From: Xenorhabdus ehlersii
Lineage (GTDB): Bacteria > Pseudomonadota > Gammaproteobacteria > Enterobacterales > Enterobacteriaceae
NCBI RefSeq assembly: GCF_003610465.1
Contig: NZ_RAQI01000001.1
Span: forward strand, 620,001-684,000
Direction: 5' to 3'
Length of the DNA: 64,000 nt
Below the pieces are notes generated by a model. The model saw only the letters and a program-made list of their open reading frames with translations. It searched no databases and had not been told where the DNA came from. Position 1 is the stretch's first letter. The number at the start of each line of letters is the position of its first letter. Positions 8,597 to 15,386 of the stretch are shown here, piece after piece. The translations under genes were made by a program, and so were the position numbers.

Positions 8597-8893
8597 ATGA
8601 AGATTGAAGTGGCTTTTCCTAAGATGAATTCGAGGACGAAATTTAAGAAGAATGAAGGCATAACACAGCAAAGTATATTGTCTTTTTCGTCTGAGCGAGT
8701 CGCAGTGCTAGAAGCTGATGTGTATGTTTATCCGCAAGAAAACGATGAAATGCCTTCTAATAAAATCCCGCACGTAAAACTCTTTTATGTTGAGCAATAC
8801 AATGAAAAATCGACATTTTCAGAGTTTGAGCTTAGAGCAACGGAGTGGGCTAAGAGTAAGTTATTAGAATTTGCGGGTTGCCTTAATTCTTAA
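8597..8893 (+). CDS. Hypothetical prophage protein
   Basis: Ninety-eight residues with a good ribosome binding site (AGAGAGG, then ATG). It contains VAVLEADVYVYPQENDEMPS and a helical C terminus (FELRATEWAKSKLLEFAG). No family recognised. A hairpin terminator follows immediately, so this may be a monocistronic cargo gene. Confidence 0.6.
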   Translation: MKIEVAFPKMNSRTKFKKNEGITQQSILSFSSERVAVLEADVYVYPQENDEMPSNKIPHVKLFYVEQYNEKSTFSEFELRATEWAKSKLLEFAGCLNS

Positions 8894-8894
8894 T

Positions 8895-8916
8895 AAGGTG
8901 CAATTACTTGCACCTT
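8895..8916. terminator. Bidirectional terminator hairpin
   Basis: AAGGTGCAA, loop TTAC, TTGCACCTT, between the ends of convergent small genes at 8893 and 8923. Confidence 0.7.
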
Positions 8917-8922
8917 GTCTTT

Positions 8923-9141
8923 CTATTTCAGAAGATTAATTAAATCTTTGTCGGCATGTTCTCTTACATGACTTGAGACGTGTTTTAATACCATCTTTTC
9001 TAATTTTTTCTTTGTCTCTTCTGGATTGGCGGATTCAGAGATAAGAAACTCAATTATTGCAACAGTTAATTCATAGTTTAATTGGGATTTGCCATAAAGG
9101 AAGTTTTGTTCTGGTGACATTTCATTCCCGCCGAAGCTCAT
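8923..9141 (-). CDS. Hypothetical prophage protein, helical
   Basis: Seventy-two residues starting at ATG 9141, chosen because AAGGA lies nine bases upstream; an in-frame ATG at 9183 would add 14 residues. The sequence is predicted helical (EETKKKLEKMVLKHVSSHVR). No family recognised. It runs against the direction of the late genes. Confidence 0.55.
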   Translation of the reverse strand: MSFGGNEMSPEQNFLYGKSQLNYELTVAIIEFLISESANPEETKKKLEKMVLKHVSSHVREHADKDLINLLK

Positions 9142-9306
9142 TGTATTTTTTCCTTGTTCAGAGGTAATCAGCCATCCCTCCATTGGTTAGTTAGTCTTTG
9201 GCTGATCTAGTAGCATACCTTAATTATTAACTTATTACATTTATCATAGGGGCGAACCTATTTCACCCCACGGACCCCCATTGTGCTAATGGGATGGAAT
9301 AGGCGT

Positions 9307-9483
9307 ATGGACAAATACACCAGCCCCTCTGCCTACGGATGGGGCGCATTTACTGCCATGCTTGGTGCGTTATCTCTGAACGACTGGGCGATCATCATCG
9401 GCATCATCTGCACAGTAGGTACTTTTGCTGTGAACTGGTACTACAAGCATCGGGAATTCAGCAAACATGAAAAAGACGAGTAA
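9307..9483 (+). CDS. Phage holin
   Basis: Fifty-eight residues from ATG 9307 with two hydrophobic segments (AYGWGAFTAMLGALSL and WAIIIGIICTVGTFAVNWYY) and a charged C terminus (KHREFSKHEKDE). This is the class II holin layout of phage 21 type. It would form the membrane lesions that activate or release the endolysin. The gene overlaps the endolysin start by 17 bases. Confidence 0.82.
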   Translation: MDKYTSPSAYGWGAFTAMLGALSLNDWAIIIGIICTVGTFAVNWYYKHREFSKHEKDE

Positions 9484-10003
9484 GCTCACGGCTGCGGTCA
9501 TGGGTCTGATTATTTCCGGTGCAGGTGCGACAGCCATTCTGTCTCAGTTTTTGGACGAGAAAGAAGGTAACCGGTTATCAGCGTACCGGGATGCGGGCGG
9601 AATCTGGACAATCTGCCGGGGAGTTACCCGAATTGAGGGTATTCCAGTTCGGCAAGGCATGAAACTGACAGAGAGTCAATGTAATGACCTCAACGCTAAA
9701 GAAGCAGAGCAGGCCATTGCATGGGTAAGAAGCAATATCAAAGTGCCATTAACCGAACCGCAAATCGCGGGAATTGCCAGTTTCTGCCCGTACAACATTG
9801 GCCCCGGTAAATGCTTTTCTTCCACGTTCTACCGGAAGTTAAGCACCGGAGACAAGAAAGGGGCTTGTCAGGAGATTAAGCGCTGGATATTTGATGGCGG
9901 CAAAGATTGCAGGCAGACCAAAGGCCAAGCTAATGGCTGTTACGGTCAGGTAGAGCGACGTGCTCAGGAATCAGAACTAACGTGTTGGGGGATGGATGAA
10001 TGA
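9467..10003 (+). CDS. Phage endolysin, lysozyme GH24 (SAR type)
   Basis: A 178-residue muramidase. The N terminus (KLTAAVMGLIISGAGATAIL) is a weakly hydrophobic signal-anchor-release segment rich in Gly and Ala, as in R21 and P1 Lyz. The catalytic core follows: the Glu in LDEKEGNRLSAY, the Asp in YRDAGGIWTI, then CRGVT. Several Cys residues (WTICRG, SFCPYN, PGKCFS) could control activation by disulphide exchange. It acts in the periplasm on peptidoglycan. Confidence 0.93.
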   Translation: MKKTSKLTAAVMGLIISGAGATAILSQFLDEKEGNRLSAYRDAGGIWTICRGVTRIEGIPVRQGMKLTESQCNDLNAKEAEQAIAWVRSNIKVPLTEPQIAGIASFCPYNIGPGKCFSSTFYRKLSTGDKKGACQEIKRWIFDGGKDCRQTKGQANGCYGQVERRAQESELTCWGMDE

Positions 10004-10473
10004 AGTTCAATCTCACCTATGGCGTTGCCATTGCTTTGATTGTTACTTCCGGGGCTGCTTACCTCTATCGTTCTGGGTATAAGAAACAGCTCAGCATCAA
10101 CAGTGACCAAGCAACCGAAATCCGGCAACTGACCGACACCATCAACTACCAAAACACCCACATTGACATGCTGCATGAGATAGACACCAAACACACTCAG
10201 GAACTCGCCAATGCCAAGACTGAAATTGACACTCTTCGGGCTGATGTTGCCGCTGGTCGTCGCAAGCTGCGTATCAAGGCCACCTGTCCTGTGTCTGAAA
10301 CCTCTCCCTCCGGCAGCGTGGTCGATGCAGGAGCCCCACAACTTACAGAGCAAGCTAAACAAGATTATTACGATCTCCTCAGAATGATGGCGGAAAACAG
10401 GCAGCAGACTGAGTATTTACAAGACTATATCAACACTGAATGCAGAGGAAATGATGGAAAATCAACACCGTAA
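10000..10473 (+). CDS. Rz: Rz-like inner-membrane spanin
   Basis: A 157-residue i-spanin with one N-terminal transmembrane helix (YGVAIALIVTSGAAYLY) and a long periplasmic coiled coil (residues 30-95, for example ATEIRQLTDTINYQNTHIDM). It overlaps the endolysin stop by four bases (ATGA). Together with Rz1 encoded inside it, it spans the periplasm and fuses the two membranes at the end of lysis. Confidence 0.88.
   Translation: MKFNLTYGVAIALIVTSGAAYLYRSGYKKQLSINSDQATEIRQLTDTINYQNTHIDMLHEIDTKHTQELANAKTEIDTLRADVAAGRRKLRIKATCPVSETSPSGSVVDAGAPQLTEQAKQDYYDLLRMMAENRQQTEYLQDYINTECRGNDGKSTP
10211..10387 (+). CDS. Rz1: Rz1-like outer-membrane spanin lipoprotein, embedded in Rz
   Basis: A 58-residue frame lies entirely inside Rz in another reading frame. 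It encodes a signal peptide and lipobox (MPRLKLTLFGLMLPLVVASC, lipidated Cys at residue 20), followed by a Pro-rich stretch (SRPPVLCLKPLPPAAW). This is the classic nested o-spanin arrangement of lambdoid phages. The mature lipoprotein is about 39 residues, within the usual range. Confidence 0.9.
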   Translation: MPRLKLTLFGLMLPLVVASCVSRPPVLCLKPLPPAAWSMQEPHNLQSKLNKIITISSE

Positions 10474-10696
10474 AATCACTGGTTACCGTGAATTATCCCA
10501 AGATGAAATTGATTGCATGAACAAGATTAAGGCGCAGAGTGAGGAATTAGGTCAGCTCTATGATCATCTCGTAGTAACACATACACAAACCGGAAGCCAC
10601 CAAATTGATATTCGTTGGTTGAACGAAGGTCGCACTGACTTGCAAAAAGGGATTATGTGCTGGGTTCGCGCGGTGGCTCAACCAACTACATTCTGA
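10454..10696 (+). CDS. Acb2/Tad1-hairpin-like small protein (anti-CBASS candidate)
   Basis: Eighty residues beginning MENQHRKITGYRELSQDEID and ending DLQKGIMCWVRAVAQPTTF. This ends-conserved pattern (H+KIxGYRxLSxxE, LQxGxMxxxRAVAxPxxF) is the signature I associate with the phage family that includes T4 Vs.4 and Acb2. Acb2 forms hexamers that sequester cyclic oligonucleotides and so block CBASS and related immunity. The central hairpin of helices is consistent. Assignment rests on remembered family features, not a search. ATG 10454 is preferred for its spacing to AGAGG. It closes the lysis gene cluster. Confidence 0.7.
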   Translation: MENQHRKITGYRELSQDEIDCMNKIKAQSEELGQLYDHLVVTHTQTGSHQIDIRWLNEGRTDLQKGIMCWVRAVAQPTTF

Positions 10697-10763
10697 ATAG
10701 CCACCTCAGAATAAATGATTCTGGGATTGCAGGAGTATGTTAGGACACAGAGTGTGAGATGAA

Positions 10764-10783
10764 AGCCCCTACAATGAGGGGCT
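10764..10783. terminator. Terminator hairpin between the lysis cluster and hicB
   Basis: AGCCCCT, loop ACAATG, AGGGGCT, between convergent genes ending at 10696 and 10789. Confidence 0.65.
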
Positions 10784-10788
10784 AACTA

Positions 10789-11205
10789 TTAGATAACTGA
10801 AAGTGATAGCTTTTTACCTACAGCGGCAAGTGCCCGGCTAATAGTATCAATTTTAGTTGTGTGGCGTGGTGCGAGTATTCGTTGGATTTCAGGAGGACGA
10901 ATACCGGTTAAGCGCGATAATTCAGCTTTACTGACTTTAGCCGTTAGAAGCTCATTATTGAGTAAAATTTTGGCATACACGCTATCAGGTAAGTATACCC
11001 AATGTTCATCTTCTTGAAGCTCAGATGCGGGTGAAGGAAATGCCTTATCCATATCGAAGTAAATTTCAACACTGGAAAGTAAAACATCTTCGGCCATTTC
11101 CATTGCTTCAGGGATATCTGCACCACAAGTGATAGCTTCGGGGATACCTCTAAATGTTACTGTATATCCATTATCTTCTTTCGCAAATTTTGCAGGATAG
11201 TACAT
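10789..11205 (-). CDS. hicB: HicB-family antitoxin
   Basis: A 138-residue antitoxin. The N-terminal partial RNase-H fold is typical of HicB (MYYPAKFAKEDNGYTVTFRG, then IPEAITCGADIPEAMEMAED). The C-terminal helix-turn-helix (SKAELSRLTGIRPPEIQRIL) gives DNA binding. It neutralises HicA, encoded upstream, and represses the promoter. A small hairpin lies between the two genes. Confidence 0.93.
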   Translation of the reverse strand: MYYPAKFAKEDNGYTVTFRGIPEAITCGADIPEAMEMAEDVLLSSVEIYFDMDKAFPSPASELQEDEHWVYLPDSVYAKILLNNELLTAKVSKAELSRLTGIRPPEIQRILAPRHTTKIDTISRALAAVGKKLSLSVI

Positions 11206-11238
11206 GTTGACCTCTTTAATAATCTATCGGTGCAGTGA

Positions 11239-11259
11239 TAGCCCTCGCATTGAGGGCTA
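11239..11259 (-). terminator. Hairpin between hicA and hicB
   Basis: TAGCCCTC, loop GCATT, GAGGGCTA. It could attenuate hicB transcription or stabilise the hicA message end. Confidence 0.5.
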
Positions 11260-11263
11260 GAGT

Positions 11264-11440
11264 TTATTTTAAATCTAATTGTTTCTTGACTCCTTCGACC
11301 AACCCCTTTGTCAGTTCCTGACTTGGGTGTCTGGGGAGGTGGCTTATTTTACCTTTGTAGTAGAGTTTCAGATGCTTTTTGCCATTTTCTGCCTCGACTC
11401 CTTGAGCTTTTAGCCACTTTAAAAATTCACTTTGTTTCAC
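11264..11440 (-). CDS. hicA: HicA-family mRNA-interferase toxin
   Basis: Fifty-eight residues with a GTG start directly behind GGAGGTGCA. It shows the dsRBD-like HicA pattern: MKQSEFLKWLKAQGVEAENG, then KKHLKLYYKG with the catalytic-position His, and SHLPRHPSQELTKGLVEGVK. It cleaves mRNA independently of translation. hicA precedes hicB, as usual. Confidence 0.92.
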   Translation of the reverse strand: MKQSEFLKWLKAQGVEAENGKKHLKLYYKGKISHLPRHPSQELTKGLVEGVKKQLDLK

Positions 11441-11472
11441 TGCACCTCCGTTTCGTTAACTTGAAATCATTG

Positions 11473-11520
11473 TATGCAAAAATGCTAATAATAGCAAGTT
11501 AAAATTAGCATTTTTGCATA
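11473..11520. promoter_or_regulatory. hicA: Long inverted repeat at the hicAB promoter
   Basis: TATGCAAAAATGCTAAT (11473-11489) is perfectly complementary to ATTAGCATTTTTGCATA (11504-11520), with a 14-base spacer. It lies 33 bases before hicA and between divergent genes, so it is the likely HicB operator and may also affect the KilA-N gene on the other side. Confidence 0.65.
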
Positions 11521-11563
11521 TAAATGTTATCGCGCATTAGCACGCGCTTATCTAATCCAAGAG

Positions 11564-11661
11564 CCTACAGAAAGTGAACCTGAGAAAACCGTTAATTATG
11601 TGGCGTTCTTGGGGCGGCTTTTCTGTGCTAACAGGTTCACTTTCTATAGGAAACCACATAA
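11564..11661 (+). promoter_or_regulatory. Structured leader of the KilA-N gene with two interlocked stems
   Basis: Arm A (11564-11582, CCTACAGAAAGTGAACCTG) pairs with A' (11632-11650) over 19 bases with one mismatch. Arm B (11596-11603, TTATGTGG) pairs perfectly with B' (11654-11661, CCACATAA). The order A-B-A'-B' means the stems form a pseudoknot or are alternatives. A' contains the Shine-Dalgarno ATAGG and B' reaches the A of the start codon, so both stems hide the initiation site. An in-frame ATG at 11598 could encode an N-terminally extended form. Translation control is inferred. Confidence 0.6.
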
Positions 11662-12206
11662 TGAAATACCCAACAGTCACTATTAATGGCATCTCTGTTC
11701 GTGTCGATAACGAAGGACGTTATAACCTAAATGACTTACATGCTGCTGCTGTTGCTAACGGAGAAGCAACCGAATCTCAAAAGCCGAGCAAATTTATTCG
11801 CAGTGCTCAGGTCAAGAGGTTTATAGAGGCACTGACCAAAGGACAAAAAAGTCCTCTGGAACAAAATCAACCACTTATAATCAATAATGGCGGTGATAAT
11901 CCAGGAGTATGGGGTGTTGAGTTATTAGTAATCAGATATGCGGCTTGGCTTAAACCTGAATTTGAAATTCGGGTTTATAACACCTTTCGTGATGCTGTCC
12001 GGAACGAGTTTGATGTAATGACCCGTCTGAATCGCTTAGATCTGACCATTGAAGCAGAGGCAAGGGATATCAGTGCTTGTGCTCGCAAAATGAGTAATTG
12101 GGGTGTGGGAGGGAGAAAGCAGTTATTGCTTGCTGCCCGTGAACGAATGATTGAGCAGGTTCAACCATTCTTACCGGGGGTGCAGTCGATGCCTCCTCAA
12201 AATTGA
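11661..12206 (+). CDS. KilA-N domain protein (phage antirepressor-like)
   Basis: A 181-residue protein. Residues about 1-110 form a KilA-N DNA-binding domain: NLNDLHAAAVANGEATESQK, SKFIRSAQVKRFIEAL, GVWGVELLVIRYAAWLKPEF and IRVYNTFRDAV are the conserved blocks. A helical C terminus follows. Such proteins are phage antirepressors or regulators. The start is ATG 11661 with AGGAAA upstream. The 5' leader contains strong alternative stems. It lies between the lysis region and truncated packaging genes. Confidence 0.88.
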   Translation: MKYPTVTINGISVRVDNEGRYNLNDLHAAAVANGEATESQKPSKFIRSAQVKRFIEALTKGQKSPLEQNQPLIINNGGDNPGVWGVELLVIRYAAWLKPEFEIRVYNTFRDAVRNEFDVMTRLNRLDLTIEAEARDISACARKMSNWGVGGRKQLLLAARERMIEQVQPFLPGVQSMPPQN

Positions 12207-12260
12207 GTTTACTGATTTTATTAGTAAAAGTGACGATGGTTAGCAAAGTAAGGAACAAAA

Positions 12261-12332
12261 ATGGCTAAACCAGATTGGGAGGCCATCGAATCGGCTTACC
12301 GGGCTGGTTTGCTGTCTCTTCGGGAGATTGGA
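12261..12332 (+). pseudogene. Terminase small subunit, N-terminal fragment
   Basis: ATG 12261 opens MAKPDWEAIESAYRAGLLSL REIG, the first part of a phage DNA-packaging HTH of the terminase small subunit type, preceded by AAGGAA. After REIG the homology stops abruptly, and the frame soon ends in unrelated sequence. Position after the lysis region is correct for a terminase gene. Confidence 0.65.
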
Positions 12333-12349
12333 GGCCGGGGCGAAGAGGG

Positions 12350-12673
12350 ATGGTATATCGTCTGGGTCGCGTGCCAATTTATGACATCATTGTGATTGCC
12401 AGAGAACTGATAACACACGGTGTTATTGGTCGGGTCAAAATCAGAAAACTCCAGCGCCATGAAGGAACAGATACCTATTCCGACCAATTTAACGCGATTG
12501 AATACATTAATGCGGCGCGGACGCATTTTGGTATGTCGCGTGAGGAAGCGGAACGGTTAACTATGACCGAGTTCCAGATGATGTTGAAAGCGAAGTTCCC
12601 GGATGAAAAAGGTTTTACCCGTGAAGAATACGATGCGGTGATTGAGGCCGATGATAAGAGAAATAATAATCAG
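12350..12673 (+). pseudogene. Phage tail assembly chaperone-like fragment
   Basis: In another frame from the terminase fragment, about 108 residues resemble DUF6246-type tail chaperones found after the major tail gene: DIIVIARELITHGVIGRVKI, FNAIEYINAARTHFGMSREE, TMTEFQMMLKAKFPDEKGFT and REEYDAVIEADDKR. The beginning is missing. The end runs in frame into primase sequence. A deletion removed the head and tail genes that should separate it from the terminase. Family name is from memory. Confidence 0.6.
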
Positions 12674-12688
12674 AAAAGCCGCCCGTTA

Positions 12689-13513
12689 GATATTATCCGA
12701 ACAGTGAAAAAATCAGCCATCAACCACTGGCAAAGCCTGTTACCTGCTTGTGGCGTTGATGTTCCCGCAAAGGGTAAGCACGGTGCTTGTCCGATATGTG
12801 GTGGCACTGATCGTTTCCACTTTATCGACGATAACCATCATGGCGACTGGCATTGTCGCCAGTGTGATGAGCCGAATCACGGTGATGGGTTGGATTTGGT
12901 GGCAAGAACCAAAGGGATCACCGTCTTTGCAGCGGCTAAGCTGGTGGCGGATGTGCTGGCAATGCCTTTGCCGGAACCCAAGATCGCCAAAGAACAATCT
13001 AGAGCAGCAAAACCTATTGCTGAACGCATCATGGCACTGGTTGCCACCGCTGTTAAGGGCGAATCTCAATATCTGCTGAAAAAGGGGCTGCAATGCCCCA
13101 ATCAGCGGTTATTAAAAGATGGTTCGTTGCTGCTGGTGACTCAAACGCTGGACGGCACAATCACGGGCGCACAAACCATCAAGCCGAACGGTGAAAAACG
13201 CCTTGTTGCAGGTACGCAGAAGAAAGGCAGTTTTATCCCCATATCCAAAATTACCGGAACGCCGGACATTTTCATTATCACCGAAGGTTACGCCACCGCT
13301 TTAACGGTCAGGCAGTTACATAAAGGCGTTGTGCTGGCGGCGATTGATGAAAGTAATTTACTCACGGTTGCCGAACAGGTCAGAACCCAGTGGCCAGATG
13401 CGAAAATTATTCTTGCTGCTGATAACGATTGGCACGAACCGGAAGAGCGGGACAAAAATGGTAGGTTAACGGTAAAAAGCAATTCCGATCCGTTGTATCG
13501 CTTTTGCGGTTAG
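12689..13513 (+). pseudogene. P4-alpha-type primase, N-terminal zinc and Toprim part
   Basis: About 274 residues of a phage/satellite primase. The zinc-binding motif (CPICGGTDRFHF, then DWHCRQC) follows the family opening NHWQSLLPACGVDVPAKGKH. A Toprim-like domain follows (IFIITEGYATALTVRQL, with LAAIDESNL and IILAADNDWHEP). The helicase half of P4 alpha is missing: the frame ends at SNSDPLYRFCG. It is fused in frame to the tail chaperone fragment, giving an uninterrupted 412-codon chimera from 12275. Confidence 0.8.
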
Positions 13514-13672
13514 GGGGTATCTCTGGCAGGCAAATAAAAGCCGGATGAGTCTGGGATAATAAATTTAGTGCATAATTTTTTTATTATGGTATGACTGAAA
13601 TTAAAATTAAGTAATTGTCTGATTTTGCTTAAGAATAGAGATTCATCACAAATTTAAAGGAGGATCTTTTCC
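13514..13672. other. Short AT-rich spacer after the primase fragment
   Basis: No gene seen. It contains the join between prophage DNA and the next island. Confidence 0.4.
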
Positions 13673-13762
13673 ATGCTGGAATGGGTAAGCATTGTTGTTA
13701 TATCCTGCTTAATTGATGCTAAATCGGAAATCTTGACACAAGTCAATCAATTATTAATTTGA
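13673..13762 (+). CDS. Possible 29-residue membrane peptide
   Basis: ATG 13673 follows a strong AGGAGG nine bases upstream. The peptide MLEWVSIVVISCLIDAKSEI LTQVNQLLI has a hydrophobic N-terminal half. It could be a small toxin, a leader peptide or a gene start. It ends 26 bases before the next start, so the two may be coupled. No homology recognised. Confidence 0.3.
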   Translation: MLEWVSIVVISCLIDAKSEILTQVNQLLI

Positions 13763-13788
13763 TATTGAGTGCTACGGAGAATTGAGGA

Positions 13789-13905
13789 ATGACACATAAG
13801 AAATATAATCCCACTTGGGATGGCTATATGGGGGATGTTTTAAGGGGGAATGTGGGAATTAATCAGCTAAAGCCTCAACATGAATTTTTTGATGCTATTG
13901 GTCTA
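13789..13905 (+). pseudogene. 5' fragment of an unknown gene cut by an IS
   Basis: ATG 13789 follows GAGG and encodes MTHKKYNPTWDGYMGDVLRG, then NVGINQLKPQHEFFDAIGL, before the IS end at 13906. The frame continues into IS DNA to 14019. The remainder of the gene is not on the far side of the IS, where a lipoprotein gene of opposite strand begins, so DNA was lost here. Family unknown. Confidence 0.45.
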
Positions 13906-13915
13906 GATGCTGTCG

Positions 13916-14331
13916 TCATGAGATTTTCAGCCAAAGGACAAGGCAACGGATTTGCACTGCGGCAAGAAAAGACGCGCTATTTTTTGCATAGCGAGTGGCT
14001 ATACCACGCCAGCGCTTAAGATGAAGGAAAGCATTTTCAACCAAATGGCGAAGCCGATAGAGTTCACGATCATATTCTCTGGCGACCTTCCGATTTTTCC
14101 GGCTAGGGATCTGGACTTGCATGCCCTGTTGTTTCGCTTTTTCTACTATTGCATTGCTATCATAGCCCCTGTCCGCCAATAGATGCTCTGCATCGAGTCC
14201 TTTAATTAAGGCCTCAGCTTGTGAACAATCTGCTGGGGTACCGCTTGTAATAACAATTCTGACCGGCATACCATGCGCATCCACGGCCAAATGTATCTTG
14301 GTATTGAGCCCCCTTTTGTGAGCCCCATCTC
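13916..14331 (-). CDS. IS5-family transposase, second frame (OrfB)
   Basis: Continues the transposase in the shifted frame: LNTKIHLAVDAHGMPVRI, AEALIKGLDAEHLLADRGYD with the second catalytic Asp, and RELYRLRHLVENAFLHLKRW with the catalytic Glu, ending VLWLKIS. An internal ATG at 14290 exists, but the product is expected as a frameshift fusion with OrfA. Confidence 0.82.
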
Positions 14332-14682
14332 CTGATTACCCCCTTTAGCGCCTGTCGCATCAGGATGAACCTTAATATGGCTGGCATCAATCATTAACCA
14401 CTCGAAATCGGGGTCATTAACCAATTGTTCGAGCAGTTTTTCCCATATCCCTTTATCTCTCCAGCGACAAAAACGGCGGTGGGTATTTTTCCAGTCACCA
14501 TAATCAGTATGTAGGTCTCGCCAAGGCGCACCCGTCCGTAAAATCCAAAACACCCCATTGATAAAACGCCGATTATCTTCAGCTACACGCCCCCAAGCGC
14601 CTTGACGTCCTGGCAAATGAGGTTCAAGTAGGCTCCAGACGCGATCTGAAATATCGTGGCGGCGGTGTGCAGGTGTACTCAT
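14206..14682 (-). CDS. IS5-family transposase, first frame (OrfA)
   Basis: The first 115 residues are the N-terminal part of an IS427-group transposase: SDRVWSLLEPHLPGRQGAWG, INGVFWILRTGAPWRDLHTD, YGDWKNTHRRFCRWRDKGIW, then WLMIDASHIKVHPDATGAKG with the first catalytic Asp. After GNQEMGLTKGG the productive frame moves back one base at a run of A and G residues (ACAAAAGGGGGC), a plausible programmed slip. The remaining residues of this frame are out of frame. Confidence 0.85.
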   Translation of the reverse strand: MSTPAHRRHDISDRVWSLLEPHLPGRQGAWGRVAEDNRRFINGVFWILRTGAPWRDLHTDYGDWKNTHRRFCRWRDKGIWEKLLEQLVNDPDFEWLMIDASHIKVHPDATGAKGGNQEMGLTKGGSIPRYIWPWMRMVCRSELLLQAVPQQIVHKLRP

Positions 14683-14752
14683 GGTTAATCAACTCTTATG
14701 ATGGAATGATGGGGCATTATTATTGCACGAAATTTCTCATGACGACACCATC

Positions 14753-15058
14753 TAGCCCCCCTCCTAATTTTTTACTCCATGAATTCACACTTCTAAAATC
14801 TGAATTTGCTCCATCAGGCATAAATTTTTGCACAATATAATTATCTTCATCCAAAAATTGAACAAAACTAATACTGGCGGGGAAATATTTTGGAGTAATA
14901 AATTGGAATCTCCATTTTTCATAAGGCAATGGCTCACTGTGGCGTACAATAGGCTTGTAATTTACTATCCGTTTGCCGGATAGATAAGACTGGCAGGCCG
15001 TTAATCCCACTATCACACTTAGACCCAATAACAGGACAAATAGTTTTTTGTTTCTCAA
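14753..15058 (-). pseudogene. DUF2931 lipoprotein, truncated by the IS
   Basis: The first 101 residues of a lipoprotein nearly identical to the intact copy at 15387-16094: LFVLLLGLSVIVGLTACQ with lipobox Cys, then VRHSEPLPYEKWRFQFITPK. The C-terminal half is replaced by IS DNA. The start codon is TTG where the other copy has ATG (one base change), so the copy may be poorly translated even without truncation. Confidence 0.75.
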
Positions 15059-15155
15059 TTTGAAATTTCCTTACCAGTAATATCAAAAATGGTTCGGTGC
15101 CATTATTCACAAGGGTGGTTCACAAAACTGACTAACTCTACCTTCCTTATGTTTT
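15059..15155 (-). repeat. Duplicated 3' end of the effector-remnant gene
   Basis: Roughly 90 bases match 16092-16185 with few changes, that is, the end of the effector-like frame just upstream of the intact DUF2931 gene. With the truncated lipoprotein it shows that an effector-end plus lipoprotein unit was tandemly duplicated. The coding stop of the effector end (TGA) is altered here. Confidence 0.75.
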
Positions 15156-15157
15156 AT

Positions 15158-15328
15158 TTATCCATCAATATGCTCGTTAAGGGCAACTTTTTGATTCTCA
15201 GTCAGAAAATACTCAAGGGTTAACTTGTCCAGTTTACCGTTTTCGTCTCTCGCCTGTTTCAACCATGCGACAAGTCTGTGCTGAAATTGTCCTTCCGGCT
15301 GATTATCAATATTGGCTCCTATCAACAT
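15158..15328 (-). CDS. Possible 56-residue protein between the duplicated units
   Basis: ATG 15326-15328 to TAA encodes MLIGANIDNQPEGQFQHRLV, AWLKQARDENGKLDKLTLEY and FLTENQKVALNEHIDG. It reads as genuine protein sequence rather than random translation, and is probably the C-terminal piece of a larger lost gene. No family recognised; no strong ribosome binding site. Confidence 0.4.
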   Translation of the reverse strand: MLIGANIDNQPEGQFQHRLVAWLKQARDENGKLDKLTLEYFLTENQKVALNEHIDG

Positions 15329-15386
15329 CAGAAATCATAAATAAATTAATTGGCTTCTGATATTGGGATGACTTCAAGGTAATTGT

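Larger units (their letters stand above)
13906..14752. mobile_element. IS5-family insertion sequence (IS427-like)
   Basis: An 847-base element bounded by inverted repeats: GATGCTGTCGTCATGAGA on the left against GATGGTGTCGTCATGAGA on the right complement, 17 of 18 matching. Each end lies in CTAG, giving flanking TA or CTAG duplications. It encodes a two-frame transposase on the minus strand. The flanking genes differ on each side, so it marks a rearrangement rather than a simple insertion. Exact ends may shift by one or two bases. Confidence 0.8.

Noticed and set aside
9964-10362. 132-codon minus-strand frame across the spanin genes
   Set aside because: It is the antisense of Rz/Rz1, both of which are clearly supported on the plus strand.
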